The notes under the pieces were generated by a model, which did no database searches, was not told where the DNA came from, and saw only the letters and a program-made list of their open reading frames with translations. Made by a program: the position numbers and the translations under genes. A stretch of DNA of 64,000 nucleotides from Ornithinibacillus salinisoli. Its GTDB lineage: Bacteria > Bacillota > Bacilli > Bacillales > Amphibacillaceae. Positions 60,700 to 64,000 of this stretch are shown here, piece by piece (positions within the stretch are counted from its first letter, which is position 1; the number at the start of each line of letters is the position of its first letter). The stretch lies in NCBI RefSeq assembly GCF_042682545.1, contig NZ_JBHUHQ010000016.1; one strand, 5' to 3'.

Positions 60700-61758
60700 T
60701 TAAATCTTCACCTTATATCCATCAGATGACTTCATCTCTTTCACAAATGCTACCAACAAATCCTTCGTAGCTTTCAGGTCCTTCAGATCAATTACTTCTA
60801 TGGAAGAATGTGCATATCTAGAAGGAATGGACAAAACACCAGTTGGAATACCGTGTTGAGCTAAAGTTAATTCACCTGCGTCTGTACCAATCCCAGGAAA
60901 AACTTCCAATTGATGTGGAATAGTATGTTGCTCAGCGATTTCTACTAAATGATTCCGGACTTTTTTGTTAGCTATTAAACTAGCATCCATTACTTTGATA
61001 CCTGTCCCAGCACCAAGCTCTAATGTTTGATCCATCATTTCTTCGGTTGTATCACTTACTGCAGTAGTGTCTAGGGCAATTGCTACATCAGCTTTTTGCT
61101 GATGACTAATGACCCTTGCTCCGCGTAATCCTACTTCCTCTTGAACTGTAAAAACTCCTATCAGTTCCCCAGAGAAGTCATTTGCTTCTAACTCCTCTAT
61201 AGCTTCTATTAATACAGCACAGCCTGCTCGATCATCAAATGCTTTGCCGACTATACGGTTTTCCGTTAATTGATCAAAATATGGTTGCCACGTAATGGTA
61301 TCACCAATTTTTATTCCTAATTCAATTACCTCTTGTTTAGATGCTGCCCCTACATCAATATAAAGCTGTTGATGAGTTCGCACTTTCTGAGGATCATCGA
61401 ACTTTTTCATATGGGCAGAAATTGTCCCAATCACACCTGGGCGTAGTCCAACATTCGTATTTATTTGTACCCGTTGTGATAATAAAATACGATCATCATG
61501 GCCACCCAGTTTTTCAAATCGCAGTAACCCATTTTCTTCAATTTTTTTCACGATAAATCCAATTTCATCCATATGGGCAGCAACAACAGCTGTTGGCCCT
61601 TTTTGTTTTCCCTTTTTGCTAACAATCAGATTACCAACTCCATCTATGTCTAAAGAATCGACGGAGTCTTTAAGCCGTTTAGCTATGTACACTGCTACTT
61701 CCTCTTCAAACCCACATGGTCCATGAATAGTCGTTAATTCTTTTAATAAATGATTCAT
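60700..61758 (-). CDS. M42-family aminopeptidase
   Basis: 352 residues, tetrahedral aminopeptidase/glucanase family (YtoP-like). Metal ligands and catalytic residues visible: His62 (AAHMDE), Asp174/175 (KAFDDRAG), Glu206/207 (VQEEVG), Asp229 (ALDTT) and His316 (RYAHSS). Cytosolic peptide trimming. Stands alone. Confidence 0.93.
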   Translation of the reverse strand: MNHLLKELTTIHGPCGFEEEVAVYIAKRLKDSVDSLDIDGVGNLIVSKKGKQKGPTAVVAAHMDEIGFIVKKIEENGLLRFEKLGGHDDRILLSQRVQINTNVGLRPGVIGTISAHMKKFDDPQKVRTHQQLYIDVGAASKQEVIELGIKIGDTITWQPYFDQLTENRIVGKAFDDRAGCAVLIEAIEELEANDFSGELIGVFTVQEEVGLRGARVISHQQKADVAIALDTTAVSDTTEEMMDQTLELGAGTGIKVMDASLIANKKVRNHLVEIAEQHTIPHQLEVFPGIGTDAGELTLAQHGIPTGVLSIPSRYAHSSIEVIDLKDLKATKDLLVAFVKEMKSSDGYKVKI

Positions 61759-61912
61759 ACTAGTATCCCTCCAATTGTTCTATTTATCATACTATATACG
61801 TTTCTACTAGGCATTAAATATGTTTATAAATAGGCGATAACTTGATTAGAATACTTTTTACAAAAAATGTTAATAATGGTTCATAACTATAGCTATAAGG
61901 GAGGAGGAGACG

Positions 61913-62431
61913 ATGGATTTTATTTATAAGCAAAATACTGTTCTAATGGTTAGAGCATTATATTTTTGTATGGAAACGAACTGGTCTGAATTGGGAAGAA
62001 TTCATAACCTTTCACCAGCTCAACAACATATCTTATTTATCCTATCTACTAATGGAAACACATTAACCCCTTCTGAAATCAGCGAAATCGGTTGCTGGCA
62101 CATTTCTACTGTTACAAGACTACTTAAACCATTAAAACAAAGAGGTTTTATCACGGTTATTCAAGATCCCAAACGATCAAAATTCAAGAAAGTTACAATT
62201 ACCTCCTCTGGAAATGAATTATTTCAACAAATCGTTGCAACGATAGTAGAACAAGACTCCTTTCCTTTTGAAATGAGCCATTTGTCTAAAGAGGAATTGG
62301 ATTCTTTCTTACATACTGGCAGGAAAATTCTTGATGCAAATAAAGGAGAAATGTTCGGAGAAAAATTATTTAATGCGAAGATAGATGGAGTGGATTATAC
62401 AAATATTAATTTGGATGAAAAACCGTTATAG
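61913..62431 (+). CDS. MarR-family regulator, ScoC (Hpr)-like
   Basis: 172 residues. Winged helix with LSPAQQHILFILSTNGNTLT, SEISEIGCWHISTVTRLLK and a KQRGFITVIQDPKRSKFKK wing, resembling the ScoC/Hpr transition-state repressor of protease genes (FGVMHVSTAFN in B. subtilis). A short acidic C-terminal extension follows. Assignment to ScoC itself is tentative. AGGGAGGAGG ribosome binding site. Confidence 0.8.
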   Translation: MDFIYKQNTVLMVRALYFCMETNWSELGRIHNLSPAQQHILFILSTNGNTLTPSEISEIGCWHISTVTRLLKPLKQRGFITVIQDPKRSKFKKVTITSSGNELFQQIVATIVEQDSFPFEMSHLSKEELDSFLHTGRKILDANKGEMFGEKLFNAKIDGVDYTNINLDEKPL

Positions 62432-62543
62432 TGATTTAATCTGAAATATTCTCCATTAAGCCAATGGCATTCATACAATTGTCATTTTTACTTGCTAATC
62501 GATCTGGTATGATTAGGACAGTGTATGTGTTGGGGGAGATATA

Positions 62544-63248
62544 ATGTCAGATATCAATGTTTTTATTGCTTTCGGTGCGGGTTTGCTATCGTTCATTTCA
62601 CCATGTGTTTTACCTCTTTATCCAGCTTTTTTGTCTTACATAACTGGTATGAGTGTTAGTGAATTGAAAGATGATAATCAGAAAGTGAATAAAAAAGCTT
62701 TATTGCATACTATTTTTTTCTTGCTTGGTTTCTCGATTATCTTTATAATTCTTGGTTTTTATACATCTTTATTTTATGAATTTCTAACAGCTTATAAAGA
62801 TATCATTCGTCAATTGGGAGCAATTGTAATTGTGTTTTTTGGTCTTGTTATTGTTGGCATATTTAACTTCGAGTTTTTAATGAAAGATAGAAAGATATCA
62901 CTGAAAAACCGTCCAGCAGGATTTGTCGGTTCGTTTCTCATTGGGATGACATTCTCTATCGGGTGGACACCATGTATGGGACCAATTCTTGGAGTTATAG
63001 TTTCACTAACAGCGACTACTCCAGACATTGGTATGGTTATGATGATTAGCTATGTCCTTGGGTTTTCCATTCCGTTTTTCGTATTGTCCTTTTTTGTTGG
63101 TAAATTAAAGTGGATTAGAAATCATAGTACGAAATTAGTTAAGATTGGTGGCTATATCATGATTCTTTTAGGTGTAGCTTTGTTTTTTGACTGGATGACG
63201 AAGCTATCTGCCATTGTAGCTGGATGGCTAGGATTATTTGGATTGTAA
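62544..63248 (+). CDS. ccdA: cytochrome c biogenesis protein CcdA
   Basis: 234 residues, six helices. Redox Cys21 (SPCVLPLYP) and Cys144 (GWTPCMGP) face each other across the membrane core. Passes electrons from cytosolic thioredoxin to extracytoplasmic thiol reductases, for cytochrome c maturation and spore cortex synthesis. GGGGGAG ribosome binding site. Confidence 0.95.
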   Translation: MSDINVFIAFGAGLLSFISPCVLPLYPAFLSYITGMSVSELKDDNQKVNKKALLHTIFFLLGFSIIFIILGFYTSLFYEFLTAYKDIIRQLGAIVIVFFGLVIVGIFNFEFLMKDRKISLKNRPAGFVGSFLIGMTFSIGWTPCMGPILGVIVSLTATTPDIGMVMMISYVLGFSIPFFVLSFFVGKLKWIRNHSTKLVKIGGYIMILLGVALFFDWMTKLSAIVAGWLGLFGL

Positions 63249-63286
63249 ACGTATAAAATTAAATAATTTCTTTATTAGGTATTTCC

Positions 63287-63320
63287 AATCGCTCAAACCA
63301 TAGTCGTTTGAGCGATTTTT
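63287..63320 (+). terminator. terminator of ccdA
   Basis: Perfect 12-bp stem AATCGCTCAAAC/GTTTGAGCGATT with a 7-nt loop, then T run. Confidence 0.9.
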
Positions 63321-63428
63321 ACTATGTTAAACTAAAATTAATCATTACTAAAAACATAAAATAGTCCATATATGCAACTTTTTCTAAGGAAACTGCATCT
63401 AAGTAGTGCAAGGGAGGGGAGAGCTAGA

Positions 63429-63995
63429 TTGCATCTTGTTAACAGGTTAATAGAGAGAGAAGAAAGTGCACTTATCGAGTTAATGAATGAATATGGAGAT
63501 TACTTATTACGAACAGCATATTTATTAGTAAAAGATCACCAAATAGCAGAAGAGGCTGTTCAAGATACGTTTATGACAGCATTTGATAAAATTAATCAGC
63601 TCGATGATCCTAGTAAACTAAAAAGCTGGCTCACCTCGATTGCTGTAAATCGTTGCCGTACACAAATGCGAAAGTGGAATTGGAAAAATATATTTCTAAA
63701 TTTAGAGATTGTTGAGAAGGTAAAAGAAGATAATTCTGTGCAAAGTCCAGAAGATGACCTACTTGTAGAAGTGTGGAATCAGAACTTAAGTAATGCCATT
63801 CAAAAACTAGATTATAAGTATAGAGAGGTTATCACACTGTTTTATTTTAGCGAATTTAAAATTCATGAAATTGCTAATCAAACAAATACCAAGGAGAGTA
63901 CAATTAAATCGAGGCTTAAAAGAGGTCGGATATTATTAAAAGAAATTTTGATGGAAGGAGAGGATTTTACTGATGGAAGACAAGAGACAATTTAA
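63429..63995 (+). CDS. ECF-type RNA polymerase sigma factor
   Basis: 188 residues from TTG 63429, behind GGGAGGGGAG. Region 2 is visible in LLRTAYLLVKDHQIAEEAVQDTF (positions about 27-49), and region 4 in YREVITLFYFSEFKIHEIA with TKESTIKSRLKRGR. Upstream in-frame ATG 63372 lacks family sequence and a good site. The next gene starts inside its end, the usual sigma/anti-sigma arrangement. Confidence 0.92.
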   Translation: MHLVNRLIEREESALIELMNEYGDYLLRTAYLLVKDHQIAEEAVQDTFMTAFDKINQLDDPSKLKSWLTSIAVNRCRTQMRKWNWKNIFLNLEIVEKVKEDNSVQSPEDDLLVEVWNQNLSNAIQKLDYKYREVITLFYFSEFKIHEIANQTNTKESTIKSRLKRGRILLKEILMEGEDFTDGRQETI

Positions 63996-64000
63996 AAAAC
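63973..64000 (+). CDS. start of a downstream gene, probably anti-sigma factor (partial)
   Basis: ATG 63973 after AAGGAGAGG reads MEDKRQFKK to the window end, overlapping the sigma gene by 23 bp. Position suggests its anti-sigma factor; the sequence is too short to prove it. Confidence 0.5.

Noticed and set aside
1..64000. CRISPR arrays, intact prophage, restriction systems
   Set aside because: No regularly spaced repeats, no phage structural genes and no restriction or modification genes were seen.

Overview
The window is a low-GC Gram-positive chromosome segment from an endospore-forming member of the Bacillaceae. A halotolerant genus close to Oceanobacillus or Virgibacillus fits best, judged only from gene order and protein style. 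Supporting signs are the trxB-yvcI-rapZ-yvcK-whiA-crh-clpP order, a cggR-gapA-pgk-tpiA-gpmI-eno glycolytic block, a gerA-type spore germination operon, secG-est-rnr-smpB-ssrA, AGGAGG-type ribosome binding sites, and CtsR, CggR and LexA boxes of the Bacillus type.

Layout. 0.1-6.3 kb is core: trxB, then yvcI-rapZ-yvcK-whiA, crh, convergent clpP with a CtsR box, and tRNA-Arg(CCG). 6.4-11.1 kb is accessory: a secreted protein, a DUF4279 protein, a decayed IS3-family transposase, a tiny membrane protein, and an Rrf2 regulator with a thioredoxin-reductase-like flavoprotein and a methyltransferase, two copies of one operator flanking the regulator. 11.2-20.1 kb holds sigL, a glutaredoxin and the CggR-controlled glycolytic genes. 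20.1-30.3 kb holds a germination operon, a nucleoside-hydrolase-like gene, a nitroreductase, a phosphodiesterase, ptsI without an adjacent ptsH, and a lysophospholipase-like gene. 30.4-37.7 kb is secG-est-rnr-(ZIP transporter)-smpB-(M20 peptidase)-ssrA.

37.9-54.4 kb is a loose accessory stretch dominated by small membrane proteins (DUF1648, DUF6141, PspC, DUF2798, DUF2975, DUF817), small regulators (PadR, Xre) and a DesK/DesR-like two-component pair. It has a visible load of decay: an SOS-boxed yolD remnant and three short frameshifted genes, two of which (plus DUF6141) share a duplicated leader. 54.4-64 kb carries thiol and metal functions: bdbC-bdbD, cadA-cadC with a CadC-type operator, a CzcO-like flavoprotein, a second nucleoside hydrolase, an M42 aminopeptidase, a ScoC-like regulator, CcdA, and an ECF sigma factor with the first codons of the next gene.

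The most unusual signal is that three genes (41.06, 45.44 and 59.50 kb) appear to start at AUU/AUA/AUC codons placed correctly behind strong purine-rich ribosome binding sites. In the 59.5 kb gene the catalytic metal motif lies upstream of the first ATG, so the non-canonical start is the only good reading. Start sites throughout were chosen by Shine-Dalgarno spacing and family alignment from memory; no database search was possible.
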